From Chthoniobacteraceae bacterium (GTDB lineage Bacteria; Verrucomicrobiota; Verrucomicrobiia; Chthoniobacterales; Chthoniobacteraceae), in NCBI GenBank assembly GCA_947476045.1, contig CANJNZ010000023.1:1-57624 (forward strand): 57,624 nucleotides of DNA, written 5' to 3'. A program made the position numbers and the translations under genes. The notes under the pieces are model-generated. The model saw nothing but the letters and a program-made list of their open reading frames with translations, ran no database searches and was not told the origin of the DNA. Below are positions 6,144-15,799 of this stretch, piece after piece (positions within the stretch are counted from its first letter, which is position 1; the number at the start of each line of letters is the position of its first letter).

Positions 6144-8696
6144 TTAGTTTTTCATCAGGACGCCATCGAGACTCAGCAGCGTGTTCGAAACGACCGTCCA
6201 CGCCGCAAGCTCGGCGGCATCCACGCCTTGCGGCAGAGGCAGCGCGGCATTCGTGGCGAGTTGCGTGGCGGCGGCGGTGTTGCCTTTGTAGTTCGCGAGT
6301 TCGGCGTCGTAGAGTTCGCGAAGCGCGGCGACTTGCGCATCGGTCGCCGGACGACACAGACAAAGCTCAAGCGCCCAACGGATGCGCGACGCAGCGTCCC
6401 CTTTCGCATCGCTCACGATGCGACGCGCGAGCGACTGCGCACACTCGACAAATACTGGATCATTCAGCGTGACCAGCGCCTGCAACGGCGTGTTCGTTGG
6501 CATCCGGCGAATGGTGCAACTTTCGCGACTCGGCGCGTCGAAGGTGAACATCGTCGGATTCGGCGCAGTGCGTCGCCAGAACGTGTAGAGTCCGCGACGA
6601 AAACGATCCTCGCCCTTGCTGGTCGGGTAGCCGTTTTGCCCGCCATTGAAAGCAACGCTCCACAGTCCGTCAGGCTGCGGCGGATAGACGCTCGGGCCGC
6701 CAATTTTCCGGCTGAGCAATCCCGACAGTGCCAGCGCCTGATCGCGCAACGCTTCCGCTTCCAACCGCCGCCGAGGGTAATGTGAGAGCCAGCGATTGCG
6801 CACATCTTTTTGCGCAGCAACAGCGCTCACCTTCGACGACTGGCGATACGTTTGCGAAGTGACGATGAGCCGCAGCAGCGCCTTCATATCCCAGCCAAGC
6901 CCGCCGTCTGCCTTCGGCGTTTGAAATTTCACGGCAAGCCAGTCGAGCAACTCCGGGTGACTCGGAAACTGTCCCTGCGTGCCGAAGTCCTCCTCCGTCT
7001 CCACGATCCCCGTGCCAAAAATCTGCGCCCAAAAACGATTCACCGCCACACGCGCAGTCAGCGGATTGTCCGCGCTGAAAATCCAGCGGGCGAGCGCGAG
7101 GCGGTTCATCTCCTCGCCCTGCGCGAGTTTCGGCGGAGGCGCAAACGCGACCGGAATAGCGGCGGCAACCTCATCGCCGGGCGCGAGGAAATTCCCCTTG
7201 TTTAGCAAAAATGTTTTGCGGCGCTTGTCCGCCGTGCGCTCGCGCATGATGGGCAGTTCCACCGATTTGATTTTCGCCATCTGCGCCCGCTTGCCTTCGA
7301 TTTCCTTCGCAGCGGCGGCAAAGATTTTCGACTTCGGTCGGAAGAATTCATTCAGTTCCGTGCGCTGCTGCTGCGAGCGCTCGCTCGGCTCCAGTGCGAG
7401 CGTAGCCGCGATGTTTGCGGGAAGGTCGCGTTCCTTCGTGGGCGGGAGCACATCGGCGAGCGGCGCAATTTTCGCCTCCCACTGATGCAACTCCGCCTCG
7501 AACGCCGCCGACGCAACGCCGCCCCTCGCCTCGATTGCTGCGATCTCCCCATTCAGCTTCGCGCGCTGCTCCTCCTCGCCCTTCGTCTTCACCGGCATCC
7601 GCGGCGACTCGTCCTCGCGGTCGGCATCCTCCGTTTGATTAAACACGGCGAAGAGCTGGTAATACTCCTTCTGCGAAATGGGATCGAACTTGTGCGAGTG
7701 GCACTGCGCGCAACCCGCCGTCAGCCCCATCCACACCTGCATCGTCGTCGCTACGCGATCCTTCACCGCCGCCACGCGGTATTCCTCATCGTCCGTGCCG
7801 CCCTCCACATTCGTCATCGTGTTGCGATGAAAACCCGTCGCCACCATTTGCTCCGGTGTCGCCCCCGGCAGCAAATCACCAGCGAGCATTTCCGTGCTGA
7901 ACTGATCATACGGCACGTTGCGATTCAGCGCGCCAATCAACCACTCGCGCCACGGCCACACGTTCATGCGGAGTTGATCCGAGCCGTATCCCCGCGAGTC
8001 CGCATAGCGAGCGAGGTCGAGCCACATGCGCGCCCACTTTTCGCCGTAGGCGCTCGATGCGAGCAGCCTGTCCACTTCGTGCTCGTAGGCGTCTGCTGTG
8101 TTATTGATGAAAGCGGACATCTCTTCCGCCGTCGGCGGCAGCCCCGTGAGGTCGAGCGAAACACGCCGCAGCAACGTCATTTTATCCGCCTCGGGCGATT
8201 GCCGAAGACCCTGCTCCGACACTTTCGCCGTGATGAAATTGTCCACCTCATTGCGTGTCCTCGCACCCGGCGGCTGCACAAACACGTCAATCTGCTGCGG
8301 TTTTACAAACGCCCAATGCTGCGAATAGTCAGCACCCTGCGCGATCCATTTGCGCAAAATCTCCGCCTCGGCGGCAGTCAGCGGCTTGTCCTCCTTCGGC
8401 GGCGGCATCATCTCCTCCTCGTCCTTGCTCGTGATGCGCAGCATCATCTCACTCTTCGCAGGGTCACCCGGCACCACCGCGCGGAAACCATCGCGATCCA
8501 GCAGTGCATCCTCCCTCACATCCAGACGCAACTTTGCCTTGCGCGCCTTTTCATCCGGCCCGTGGCAGTGAAAGCACTTGCTAGAAATCACAGGCAGCAC
8601 ATCGCGCCGGAAATCCACGCCCTTGCCCGCCCCCGGCTCCGCAAGAGCGAAGGCAGGGAGTAAAGCGACAACAAGCGAGGCTAAGCGTAACGACAT
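6144..8696 (-). CDS. PSD1-type protein: cytochrome c-like, DUF1549 and DUF1553 domains
   Basis: An 850-aa exported protein. A signal peptide (MSLRLASLVVALLPAFALA) is followed by a planctomycete-type cytochrome c domain with heme site CFHCH at 41-45, a DUF1549 region (about 145-350) containing a second CAQCH motif, and a DUF1553 region (about 540-800). The ATG at 8696 is preferred to the TTG at 8702 because it gives a clean signal peptide. It forms an operon with the DUF1501 gene downstream. The two heme sites suggest electron transfer in the periplasm, but the reaction is unknown. It is divergent from the cyclic-nucleotide-binding-fold gene at 8854. Confidence 0.93.
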   Translation of the reverse strand: MSLRLASLVVALLPAFALAEPGAGKGVDFRRDVLPVISSKCFHCHGPDEKARKAKLRLDVREDALLDRDGFRAVVPGDPAKSEMMLRITSKDEEEMMPPPKEDKPLTAAEAEILRKWIAQGADYSQHWAFVKPQQIDVFVQPPGARTRNEVDNFITAKVSEQGLRQSPEADKMTLLRRVSLDLTGLPPTAEEMSAFINNTADAYEHEVDRLLASSAYGEKWARMWLDLARYADSRGYGSDQLRMNVWPWREWLIGALNRNVPYDQFSTEMLAGDLLPGATPEQMVATGFHRNTMTNVEGGTDDEEYRVAAVKDRVATTMQVWMGLTAGCAQCHSHKFDPISQKEYYQLFAVFNQTEDADREDESPRMPVKTKGEEEQRAKLNGEIAAIEARGGVASAAFEAELHQWEAKIAPLADVLPPTKERDLPANIAATLALEPSERSQQQRTELNEFFRPKSKIFAAAAKEIEGKRAQMAKIKSVELPIMRERTADKRRKTFLLNKGNFLAPGDEVAAAIPVAFAPPPKLAQGEEMNRLALARWIFSADNPLTARVAVNRFWAQIFGTGIVETEEDFGTQGQFPSHPELLDWLAVKFQTPKADGGLGWDMKALLRLIVTSQTYRQSSKVSAVAAQKDVRNRWLSHYPRRRLEAEALRDQALALSGLLSRKIGGPSVYPPQPDGLWSVAFNGGQNGYPTSKGEDRFRRGLYTFWRRTAPNPTMFTFDAPSRESCTIRRMPTNTPLQALVTLNDPVFVECAQSLARRIVSDAKGDAASRIRWALELCLCRPATDAQVAALRELYDAELANYKGNTAAATQLATNAALPLPQGVDAAELAAWTVVSNTLLSLDGVLMKN

Positions 8697-8853
8697 GAGC
8701 AAAGAAAAGGTAATCAGTCTTTCGCAATTATGTGAGGAGTATTTTCACAATGCACCACGCCCATATGGATGGGGTAAACGCCACATATTACGTCATTCGG
8801 CAATTTTCACCCGCCGCTTGCCACTTTTCAAAGGTCCTCCTATTTTCTGCCAC

Positions 8854-9318
8854 ATGGAATACGACACGCTCCGCGCCATCTCCTTTCTCAGCGAACTTAC
8901 CGACGACGAACTCGCAGAATTCTCAAAGCTCGTCACCGTCTCAGAATACAGACCCGGCGAACGTATCCTGGAAGAAGGCTTCGCGCCCACCGCATTTTAC
9001 ATCGTCACCGACGGCGTCGTCCACGTCCGCCGACGCGCCAACACGCGCGAAATGCTCCTCGCCCGCCTCGGCACCGGTGCATTCTTCGGTGAGATCAACC
9101 TTCTCGATCCCGGCCTCGCCACCGCCAGCATTTACGCGATGAAAGCCACGCGTCTGGCCATCATCCCCTACGACAAATTCCGCAACTACATGGAAACCAA
9201 CCCCACGGCCGGCTACAAAATCGCCAGCGGTCTCATGGTCGAAATGTCCCGCCGCCTCCGCGCCACCAGCGCCCGTCTCGTCAATTCCGTCTTCTGGTCC
9301 GACAAGGCAGGCACCTGA
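8854..9318 (+). CDS. Stand-alone cyclic nucleotide-binding-fold protein
   Basis: The 154-aa product is a single cyclic nucleotide-binding barrel plus C-terminal helix. It ends with the same pattern as the 2385-2852 protein (MSRRLRATSARLV here, IGERLRRTNARYV there), so the two are paralogues. The cassette reads GAFFGEINLLDPGLATAS: the Glu is kept but the Arg that binds the cyclic phosphate is missing. It may not bind cAMP or cGMP. I start at ATG 8854 (MEYDTLRAISFL) because it matches the domain start and the paralogue's length; the upstream frame is not domain-like. No effector domain is present. Confidence 0.85.
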   Translation: MEYDTLRAISFLSELTDDELAEFSKLVTVSEYRPGERILEEGFAPTAFYIVTDGVVHVRRRANTREMLLARLGTGAFFGEINLLDPGLATASIYAMKATRLAIIPYDKFRNYMETNPTAGYKIASGLMVEMSRRLRATSARLVNSVFWSDKAGT

Positions 9319-9420
9319 TTTTGAGGGGCGTATCCTTGGAGCCGTTTTCTACGCGCAGTGAGGTTGCCTTGCGTCAAGGACTCTGCTCTATCTCCATTTT
9401 TCTAAACCTACACCCACTAC

Positions 9421-10059
9421 ATGAACAAATATCTGACTGAGTTAATCGGCACCTTCTTCCTCGTTCTCACCATCGGCTGTAATGTGCTCGGTGGAAACCC
9501 GCTCGCACCCGTAGCCATTGGCGGCGTGCTGATGGTGATGATTTTTGCCGGAGGACATATTTCTGGCGGGCACTTTAATCCTGCCGTGACGCTGGCGGTG
9601 ACCTGCCGGGGCAAATGCACGCCACAGGATGCGGTGGCTTACATTTTTTCCCAAGTGGCGGGTGCAACTGGTGCGGCTTTCACGGCCAAGTATCTCTATG
9701 CGGAAGCCGCTGTGAAAGTCGCTGCCGCTGCTCCTGGTGCTTTTAACACAGGCCCGGCATTTGTCGCAGAATTGGTGTTCACTTTCGCACTCGCGTGGGT
9801 GGTGCTGAATGTCGCGACCTCGAAGGACACGGCGAACAACAGTTTCTACGGCCTCGCGATTGGCGGCACGGTGATGGCGGGGGCGTTCAGCGTCGGCAGC
9901 ATTTCCGGCGGTGCCTTCAATCCAGCGGTCGCCGTAGGTGCGGCGCTTATGGGCCTCATCCAGTGGGGAAATATCTGGGTGCATCTGCTTGCTGACTTCA
10001 TCGGCGGCTTGATGGCGTGCTGCGCTTTCAAGACACTGAGCAAGGAAGACGCGGCGTAA
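9421..10059 (+). CDS. MIP family channel (aquaporin/glyceroporin-like)
   Basis: A 212-aa inner-membrane channel of the major intrinsic protein family with six predicted helices and two half-helix loops. The first NPA lies at 53-55 (GGHFNPAVTLAV) and the second at 167-169 (GGAFNPAVAVG). In classical water and glycerol channels the second NPA is followed by Arg of the selectivity filter; here it is Val170. Selectivity may therefore differ, with a wider or less polar pore. The leader contains a small stem CCTTG-CGT-CAAGG near 9368-9380. It is a single-gene unit, convergent with the gene at 10072. Confidence 0.92.
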   Translation: MNKYLTELIGTFFLVLTIGCNVLGGNPLAPVAIGGVLMVMIFAGGHISGGHFNPAVTLAVTCRGKCTPQDAVAYIFSQVAGATGAAFTAKYLYAEAAVKVAAAAPGAFNTGPAFVAELVFTFALAWVVLNVATSKDTANNSFYGLAIGGTVMAGAFSVGSISGGAFNPAVAVGAALMGLIQWGNIWVHLLADFIGGLMACCAFKTLSKEDAA

Positions 10060-10071
10060 AAACGGCTGACG

Positions 10072-13000
10072 CTACTTTTTCAGCGAGGCGAGATACTCGA
10101 CGAGATTCACGAGGTCGTCCTGCGTGAATGCTTGATTGAGTCCGCTCGGCATCATTGAGGTCGCAAGCTTGTCGCGCTTAGCGATGTTGCTCTTGGTAAA
10201 TTTTTGCGTCACGCCACCGGGGAGTGCGAGGACAACCTCCTGCGCCGTCTCGCTGCGAACAATGCCCATCGCAGCACCGCCATCTTTCAGCGAAAGCTGC
10301 GTCGTTTCAAATCCCATGGTGACTCCGGCGTTTGGATTGATAATGGCATCGTAAATCGCCTCCTTCGGGAGCTTCGCGCCAATCTCGCTGAGTGCTGGTG
10401 CGAAATCCACACCCACCGCGCCGATGCGGTGACACGTGACACACGATGACTCAATGCGCTCGGCGACGGTCTTACCCTTGGCGATGTCGCCTTGGATTTT
10501 CACCAGCTCAGCGATGGGTGCGAGCGGCTTTCCTCCAAGGTCTGCGGGTTTTGGAAAAAGCTGATCAATTTCCGCTTGGAGCGATGCGTATTGCACAAGG
10601 CGCAGCGCCGAAGCGGCAGTGGGTTTCAGTTCCTCCGCAAGCTGTCCGTCTTTGGCAAGCTTCACCAGCGCCTGCGCACCGGCTTGCGTGCGTGCGAGCG
10701 CGGTGACGGCAGCTTTCCGCCGCTCGATATTCGCCTCGGCATTGCCAACAGTTCCGCTCACGCGCGAGATGCCTCGCTGCGTTCCACTGAGCACGAGCAG
10801 ATTGAAAACCTCGTTGATTTTCCCGGCATCAAGCGCGGCGTTCACGGCTTTCTCCGACGAAGGATCCGCAAGAGCGAGCTTCACCGCTTCGACTGCCGCA
10901 GGGTCGCTCCCAATCGCGAGCGCCGTGTCGAACAATTCCCGCGCCATCCCAGGCACACCGAAGTCGCGCACCAGTTCGACAAACTGCGCAGTGCCCTTGC
11001 TCTTCGCGAGCACGCCCTTGAGAGCCTCTGTGACTGCGGGCGAGTTATTGCCCTTCAAACGCATCGTCGCCTCGCGGGAAATTTCGTCCGCCTTGCCAGA
11101 CGTGGCGAGCAGCACGAGCGCCTTTGCTTTTTCATCGCTCGCCGGGAGGAAATCGAACGCGCGCAGGTAGCGCGGCTTTTCCTCGGCGGAAATGGATTCG
11201 TCGCTCAGGATTTTCGCGAGCAATCCAGCGGATTTCGCAGCGCGTGTGCGCCAGATAATGTCGCGGCCTGCTGGCGTGTTCCATTTGTCGCCTACCACTG
11301 CGAGCCACGCATCCAAGCAGGCGTCGTCGTTTCCGGCGGAGCCGATGCCGAGCGCTTCGAGATACCAGCGATCCTTCCCGTCGTGCTGCTGCGCGAGTGC
11401 CGTCCAGAGTTTGGCGATGTCCTTCCCGCCGTGAAGCGAGACCGCGACTTCGCGGCGAACGGCGCTGTTGTCGGTAAGGATTTTTGAGACGAGCGCGGCA
11501 TTGCCGTCGAGCGGCGTGGTATCGAGACCGCGCGTCGCGTGCATCATGCGGATGAGCCGGATGGCGAAGCAGCGCACATCGCTGTCCGCATCGGCCAGTC
11601 CGGCGGTGAGGTATTTGATCTCGCTGCCTTTGATTTGCGCGAGGACGCCGAGCGCACGTGCACGGAGACGTGGATTTTCGTTTTTCCAAAGCGTGAGCAG
11701 CGCGGTTTCGGATTTCCCACCCATCGCATTCAGCGCGCTCCATGCAGTGGCTTGCGTCACCTTGTTCGGTGAAGTCAGCGCCTTCACACAGCCTTCGGCA
11801 GTGGTGAAATCCGGCGCTACGATTTTCATTTTCACAGCGGAGGAAGCGACGCGGTAGATACGCCCCATCATACTGCCCTTCACGTTGTCACCCATGTTGT
11901 GACCGCCCACGCCGGGGTCATACCAATCGGCGACGAAAAGCGATCCGTCCGGCGCAATCGCGCAATCGCTCGGGCGATACCACGAGTCCTTGCTCGTGAG
12001 AATATCCACCATTGTCGCCTTGTAGCCCGCGCCGTCTTTTTCCACAGGATACGCCCGCACCGTGCGCGGCCCCGCATCGCAGTGGATGATTTGATTCGTG
12101 AACTGCGCGCCGAGCGCCGCGCCTTCATTTACGAGGATTCCCGTGGGCGAGCCCTGTCCCGTTTGTAAAAGATTCGGCACTACGCCGGGATCATTGAGAT
12201 GCCAGTGACGCAGCGGCGTTTCCTTTTCGATGTTTGTGCGTTTCGACTGCCAGCCCGCGCCGGTCATCTCGTCCGTGTAACCGAAATTTCCGTAGTCCAT
12301 CACGTAGTTGATGCGCACACCCTTGTTGCCGTCGTCGTCATTATCGCTCTGCCACATCGCGCCAAATGAATCCACCGCAACCTCGTAGTTGTTACGAAAA
12401 TTATGCCCGAGCACCTCCACGTTACTCGCCTTGCCAGCGGCCAGATCAATGTCGCAGCGAAACACCATACCCTGCCGGTAGGGCGTGCCTTTGTTCGTCA
12501 CTTCGTGTCCTGCGATGTCCTTCACAATTTTGCCATCGGGCCAGAACAACTCAGTGATCGAGTTCCCTGCATTGAAGTAAAACTTTCCATCCGCCCCGAA
12601 GACGAACGAGTGAATTTGATGATCGTAATTCCAGACGCCGCCGATCTTGAAAAGCACCACGGCCTCGTCCGCCACATCGTCGCCGTCCTTGTCCGTGAGC
12701 AGCCATACATTCGGCGCAGCGCTCACGATCACCTTCGTCCCCTTCGTCTGCGGCAGCACGCAGATGCCGAGCGGATTCGTCAGGTCTTTGCTTTGGTAAA
12801 AAGTCTTCTCCTTGTCCGCGAGACCGTCGCCATCCGTGTCTTCGAGAATCACCACGCGATCCCCCTCCGCGCGCTGCTGCATCCAACGACGGTAATTCAC
12901 GCATTCCGTCGCCCAAACACGTCCCTTCGGATCCACCTCGATGTTCGTGGGATTCTGAATCATCGGCTCCGCTGCAAAAAGCGAAGCGGTCAGCCCAGGC

Positions 13001-13125
13001 GCGGCGGTGAACGCCTCCATGTTCGCCTTCGCTTTCTCCAGCCCGTAGCGCGCATCCACAGCAAATGAAACGGCAGTCAGGCAAAAAACATTGGCGATGC
13101 TGGTGAGGAAAAAGTTTGGTTTCAT
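10072..13125 (-). CDS. PVC-type heme-binding dehydrogenase-like protein (CxxCH)
   Basis: A 1017-aa exported protein of the PVC membrane-bound dehydrogenase type. A signal peptide (start MKPNFFLTSIANVFCL) leads to a beta-propeller related to soluble glucose dehydrogenases (about residues 40-400, with IEVDPKGRVWATE and GDGLADKEKTF). A helical HEAT-like region follows (about 410-800), and then a C-terminal cytochrome c-like module with SCVTCHRIG near residue 895 and the family's FAPALSEIG. The start at 13125 gives the signal peptide; the longer frame to 13374 has none. It lies 62 bases after a PQQ-like propeller gene, probably in one operon with an alcohol dehydrogenase. The substrate is unknown. 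Confidence 0.93.
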   Translation of the reverse strand: MKPNFFLTSIANVFCLTAVSFAVDARYGLEKAKANMEAFTAAPGLTASLFAAEPMIQNPTNIEVDPKGRVWATECVNYRRWMQQRAEGDRVVILEDTDGDGLADKEKTFYQSKDLTNPLGICVLPQTKGTKVIVSAAPNVWLLTDKDGDDVADEAVVLFKIGGVWNYDHQIHSFVFGADGKFYFNAGNSITELFWPDGKIVKDIAGHEVTNKGTPYRQGMVFRCDIDLAAGKASNVEVLGHNFRNNYEVAVDSFGAMWQSDNDDDGNKGVRINYVMDYGNFGYTDEMTGAGWQSKRTNIEKETPLRHWHLNDPGVVPNLLQTGQGSPTGILVNEGAALGAQFTNQIIHCDAGPRTVRAYPVEKDGAGYKATMVDILTSKDSWYRPSDCAIAPDGSLFVADWYDPGVGGHNMGDNVKGSMMGRIYRVASSAVKMKIVAPDFTTAEGCVKALTSPNKVTQATAWSALNAMGGKSETALLTLWKNENPRLRARALGVLAQIKGSEIKYLTAGLADADSDVRCFAIRLIRMMHATRGLDTTPLDGNAALVSKILTDNSAVRREVAVSLHGGKDIAKLWTALAQQHDGKDRWYLEALGIGSAGNDDACLDAWLAVVGDKWNTPAGRDIIWRTRAAKSAGLLAKILSDESISAEEKPRYLRAFDFLPASDEKAKALVLLATSGKADEISREATMRLKGNNSPAVTEALKGVLAKSKGTAQFVELVRDFGVPGMARELFDTALAIGSDPAAVEAVKLALADPSSEKAVNAALDAGKINEVFNLLVLSGTQRGISRVSGTVGNAEANIERRKAAVTALARTQAGAQALVKLAKDGQLAEELKPTAASALRLVQYASLQAEIDQLFPKPADLGGKPLAPIAELVKIQGDIAKGKTVAERIESSCVTCHRIGAVGVDFAPALSEIGAKLPKEAIYDAIINPNAGVTMGFETTQLSLKDGGAAMGIVRSETAQEVVLALPGGVTQKFTKSNIAKRDKLATSMMPSGLNQAFTQDDLVNLVEYLASLKK

Positions 13126-13187
13126 GGTGTGCGTAGGAAATCCGAGATGGTGCGGAGACTTTGGATAAATCGGGGGATTCTCGCGAT

Positions 13188-14294
13188 TCACTTCGCGCCA
13201 ATACAGTATACAGTGCCGTCCTCCGCGCCGATGACGATGGTGCCGTTGGCGATGGCGGGGCTGGCGGTGAGGGGCGCGCCGGTTTCGTAGCTCCATCGCT
13301 GTTTGCCATCGGCCAGTTCCACGCAGTAGAGGCGGCCGTCGCGGCTGCCGACGAGGATGCCGCCGTCTTTGCAAAGCACGGGCGAACTGTCCACGTCGCC
13401 ACGCGTGGCGAAGACCCAGCGGGCCTCGCCTTTCACACGATCAATGCAGTGCAGGCGCTTGTCGCGGCTGCCGATGATCACGGCGTCGGCGCTGAGCGCG
13501 GGGCTGCTGTAGTAGGAGAAGCTGCGGTCGTGATACGTCCATTTTGTCGCGCCGGTGGCGGTGTCGAATGCGAAGACTTTCTTTGATTCGTTGCCGAGAT
13601 AAACCATCGCGCCGTCGGCGGCGACACTGCCTGCGATGTAGCTTTCGGCGTCAATCTTCCTCACTTCCTTGTGCTCGCGGAGTGAGACGATGTGAAGTTG
13701 CGCGTCGCATCCGCCAAAGACTGCGTGTCCGTCGCCGGTGAGCGCGGGCGTGCCGTTGATGAAATTTTCCGTCTCCACTTTCCACAGCACCTTGCCGCTC
13801 GTCGCGTCGAGCGCGTAGAGGCTGTAATCGTAGCTGCCCACGAGCACCCACTTCGCGTCGGACGCCGGGTCTTTCACCCAACTCGCGCCGGCAAGGACTT
13901 TGTCGTTCGTCTCGTGCGCCCATTTCTTTGCGCCGGTGGCGGCGTCGAGCGCGTAGAGTTTTCCGTCGCTGCTGCCGATGTAGCAGAGGCCGTCGAGAAT
14001 GAGCGGCGTCGCCTCGATGGGACCTTCGGTTTTGAAAGTCCAAGATTCCTTGCCATCAGCGAGGTTCAGCGCGTGGACGATGCCGCCGTCATCGCCAAAA
14101 TAAACGCGCCCACCCGCGATGGCCGCGCTGCCTTTCACCGGCGAACCGGCCTTGAACGTCCATCGCAAAACAGCCTCGCCAGGCGCCGCGTCCTCGGAGC
14201 GGCCATTCAGCGAAGGATTCCCGCGATGCATCGGCCAGTCGGCGGCGAGCAGCGACGTGTGAAAGATGAGCAGCGCGCTAAAGCAGGCTCTCAT
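13188..14294 (-). CDS. Secreted PQQ-like beta-propeller repeat protein
   Basis: A 368-aa protein with a signal peptide (MRACFSALLIFHTSLLA) and the family opening WPMHRGNPSLNGRS. Repeated propeller blades of the form GSSDGKLYALDAATG and GSRDKRLHCIDRVKG run through the protein, about seven or eight in all. Such repeats occur in quinoprotein dehydrogenases and in BamB-like scaffolds. No cysteine disulfide or quinone site can be shown, so a catalytic role is not established. The start overlaps the end of the alcohol dehydrogenase gene by 17 bases and the PVC-type dehydrogenase gene follows, which suggests co-expression. A second, unlinked protein of this class is at 55968-57266. Confidence 0.88.
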   Translation of the reverse strand: MRACFSALLIFHTSLLAADWPMHRGNPSLNGRSEDAAPGEAVLRWTFKAGSPVKGSAAIAGGRVYFGDDGGIVHALNLADGKESWTFKTEGPIEATPLILDGLCYIGSSDGKLYALDAATGAKKWAHETNDKVLAGASWVKDPASDAKWVLVGSYDYSLYALDATSGKVLWKVETENFINGTPALTGDGHAVFGGCDAQLHIVSLREHKEVRKIDAESYIAGSVAADGAMVYLGNESKKVFAFDTATGATKWTYHDRSFSYYSSPALSADAVIIGSRDKRLHCIDRVKGEARWVFATRGDVDSSPVLCKDGGILVGSRDGRLYCVELADGKQRWSYETGAPLTASPAIANGTIVIGAEDGTVYCIGAK

Positions 14295-15441
14295 AGATTT
14301 TCGCGAAATCGGCGGCGTTCACTGGGCGCGGGTTGAAATTGGCGGTCCACTGGCGGGCGGCTTCCTCGGCGAGCATGGGGATTTTTTCGGCGGTGACGCC
14401 GAAGCTGCGCAGCGGTGCGGCGAGACCCGCGAGGGTGAGGAGTTTTTCAAGCGCATCAGCGAGGGACTCGGCATCGGGCACGCCGGCAGCGGCGCAGAGT
14501 TCCGCGTATCCGGCGCGGGCGGTGGGATCGGCTGCGTTGAAGCACACGACGGACGGGAGCACGAGGCCGACGGCCTGTCCGTGAACGATGTCGAAGTGCG
14601 CGGTGAGCGGGTTTGCGAGGCTGTGCGCTGCGCCGAGCATGGATGTTTCGATGGCGAGTCCGGCGTAAGCTGCTCCGAGTTGCATCCGCCCGCGCGCGGC
14701 GAGGTCGGAGGGCGAGGCGAGGACTTTTGGAAAGGCCGTGAAGGCGAGGCGGAAAGCCTCCCTCGCCAGCATGGTGGAAAGCGGCGTGGCCTTTTTAGTG
14801 ACGGCGGCTTCCACTGCGTGCGAAATGGCGTCAATGCCCGTGCAGGCGGTGACGCGCTGTGGCTGGCTGAGCGTCAGTTCGGGATCGAGAATTGCAATGC
14901 GCGCGGCGGCTTTCGCGTCGAGACACGCCATCTTTTGGTGCGTCGCTTCATCGGCGATGATTGCGGCGCTCTGGCACTCGCTGCCAGTGCCGGCGGTGGT
15001 CGGGATGGCAATGAGCGGGAGCATGGGCTTGGTCGCTTTGCCAACGCCCCAGTAGTCTTTCATTTCGCCGCCGTTGGTGAGGATGAAATTGCAGCCCTTC
15101 GCCGTGTCCATGCTGCTGCCGCCGCCGAGACCGACGATGCAGTCCACTTTTCCAGCGCGTGCGATTTCCACACAACGCGCGACATCGCCGGTCGTGGGAT
15201 TTTCGCGCACCACATCGTCCACGATCACAGCGAGACCCGCCGCCTCCAGCGCGATCTGCGCGTGGTTCGCGTGACCAGCGGCGACGATCCCCTTGTCCGT
15301 CACCAAAAGCACGCGTCGCCCGCCGAGCGAAGCCGCCAGTTCCCCCACCCTGCCCAGTGTGCCCGCACCGCAAACCAGCCGCGTCGTGGGCTGCCAGTCG
15401 AACGGCGCTAGGAGTTGTTCGAGAGTAGCGTGTGGTTGCAT
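14278..15441 (-). CDS. Iron-containing alcohol dehydrogenase
   Basis: The 387-aa cytoplasmic enzyme belongs to group III metal-dependent alcohol dehydrogenases, which oxidise alcohols or reduce aldehydes with NAD(P). Visible features are the nucleotide-binding GLGGGSSMDTAKG and PTTAGTGSE, and the metal ligands in GIDAISHAVEA, AAHSLANPL and FDIVHGQAVG. ATG 15441 (MQPHATLEQLL) is taken as start because the upstream extension is not family-like. It is first in a probable three-gene operon with a PQQ-like propeller and a heme dehydrogenase-like protein. The partners are exported and this enzyme is not, so any shared pathway would link periplasmic and cytoplasmic steps. The substrate is not predictable. 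Confidence 0.93.
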   Translation of the reverse strand: MQPHATLEQLLAPFDWQPTTRLVCGAGTLGRVGELAASLGGRRVLLVTDKGIVAAGHANHAQIALEAAGLAVIVDDVVRENPTTGDVARCVEIARAGKVDCIVGLGGGSSMDTAKGCNFILTNGGEMKDYWGVGKATKPMLPLIAIPTTAGTGSECQSAAIIADEATHQKMACLDAKAAARIAILDPELTLSQPQRVTACTGIDAISHAVEAAVTKKATPLSTMLAREAFRLAFTAFPKVLASPSDLAARGRMQLGAAYAGLAIETSMLGAAHSLANPLTAHFDIVHGQAVGLVLPSVVCFNAADPTARAGYAELCAAAGVPDAESLADALEKLLTLAGLAAPLRSFGVTAEKIPMLAEEAARQWTANFNPRPVNAADFAKIYESLL

Positions 15442-15799
15442 CGTGGGCGTTTCGACTCGTTGTCGCAGTGGATGTTCAAGCCGCGACGGGGTGAAATCCT
15501 TAGCACTCTCAAAAACAGATACGAATGGTTTTGACCACGAATGATGCGGATGATCACAGGTTTTCCTCGTAAAGAAGCGCTCCACTCAATGTGTTTACCC
15601 TAGGACTCCTCGCATAAAGCCTTGCCACTCCATCATCAATGTAAGCGTGAAGATTCAACGAATTACGCCAAAAGAACTCTCAGCTAAAGGGCACCACGCC
15701 TGCTATACCCGTTTCTGCAATGTCACATCTTCTTCACCATCTACAGGGGAAATCACTCTTGTTTTCACTGGTGTCTGCACTATTGTCCAACGCTCGCGC
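15442..15799. other. Geneless divergent intergenic region
   Basis: 358 bases between the leftward alcohol dehydrogenase operon and the rightward secreted protein. It must hold promoters for both directions, but no convincing -35/-10 pair or terminator was found. An open frame continues upstream of 15800 to 15647 but looks non-coding and would bury the signal peptide. Composition is more AT-rich than the flanks. Confidence 0.4.

Noticed and set aside
8578-8853. Longer N-terminus for the cyclic nucleotide-binding-fold gene
   Set aside because: The extension overlaps the start of the divergent cytochrome gene and is not domain-like; the ATG at 8854 matches its paralogue.
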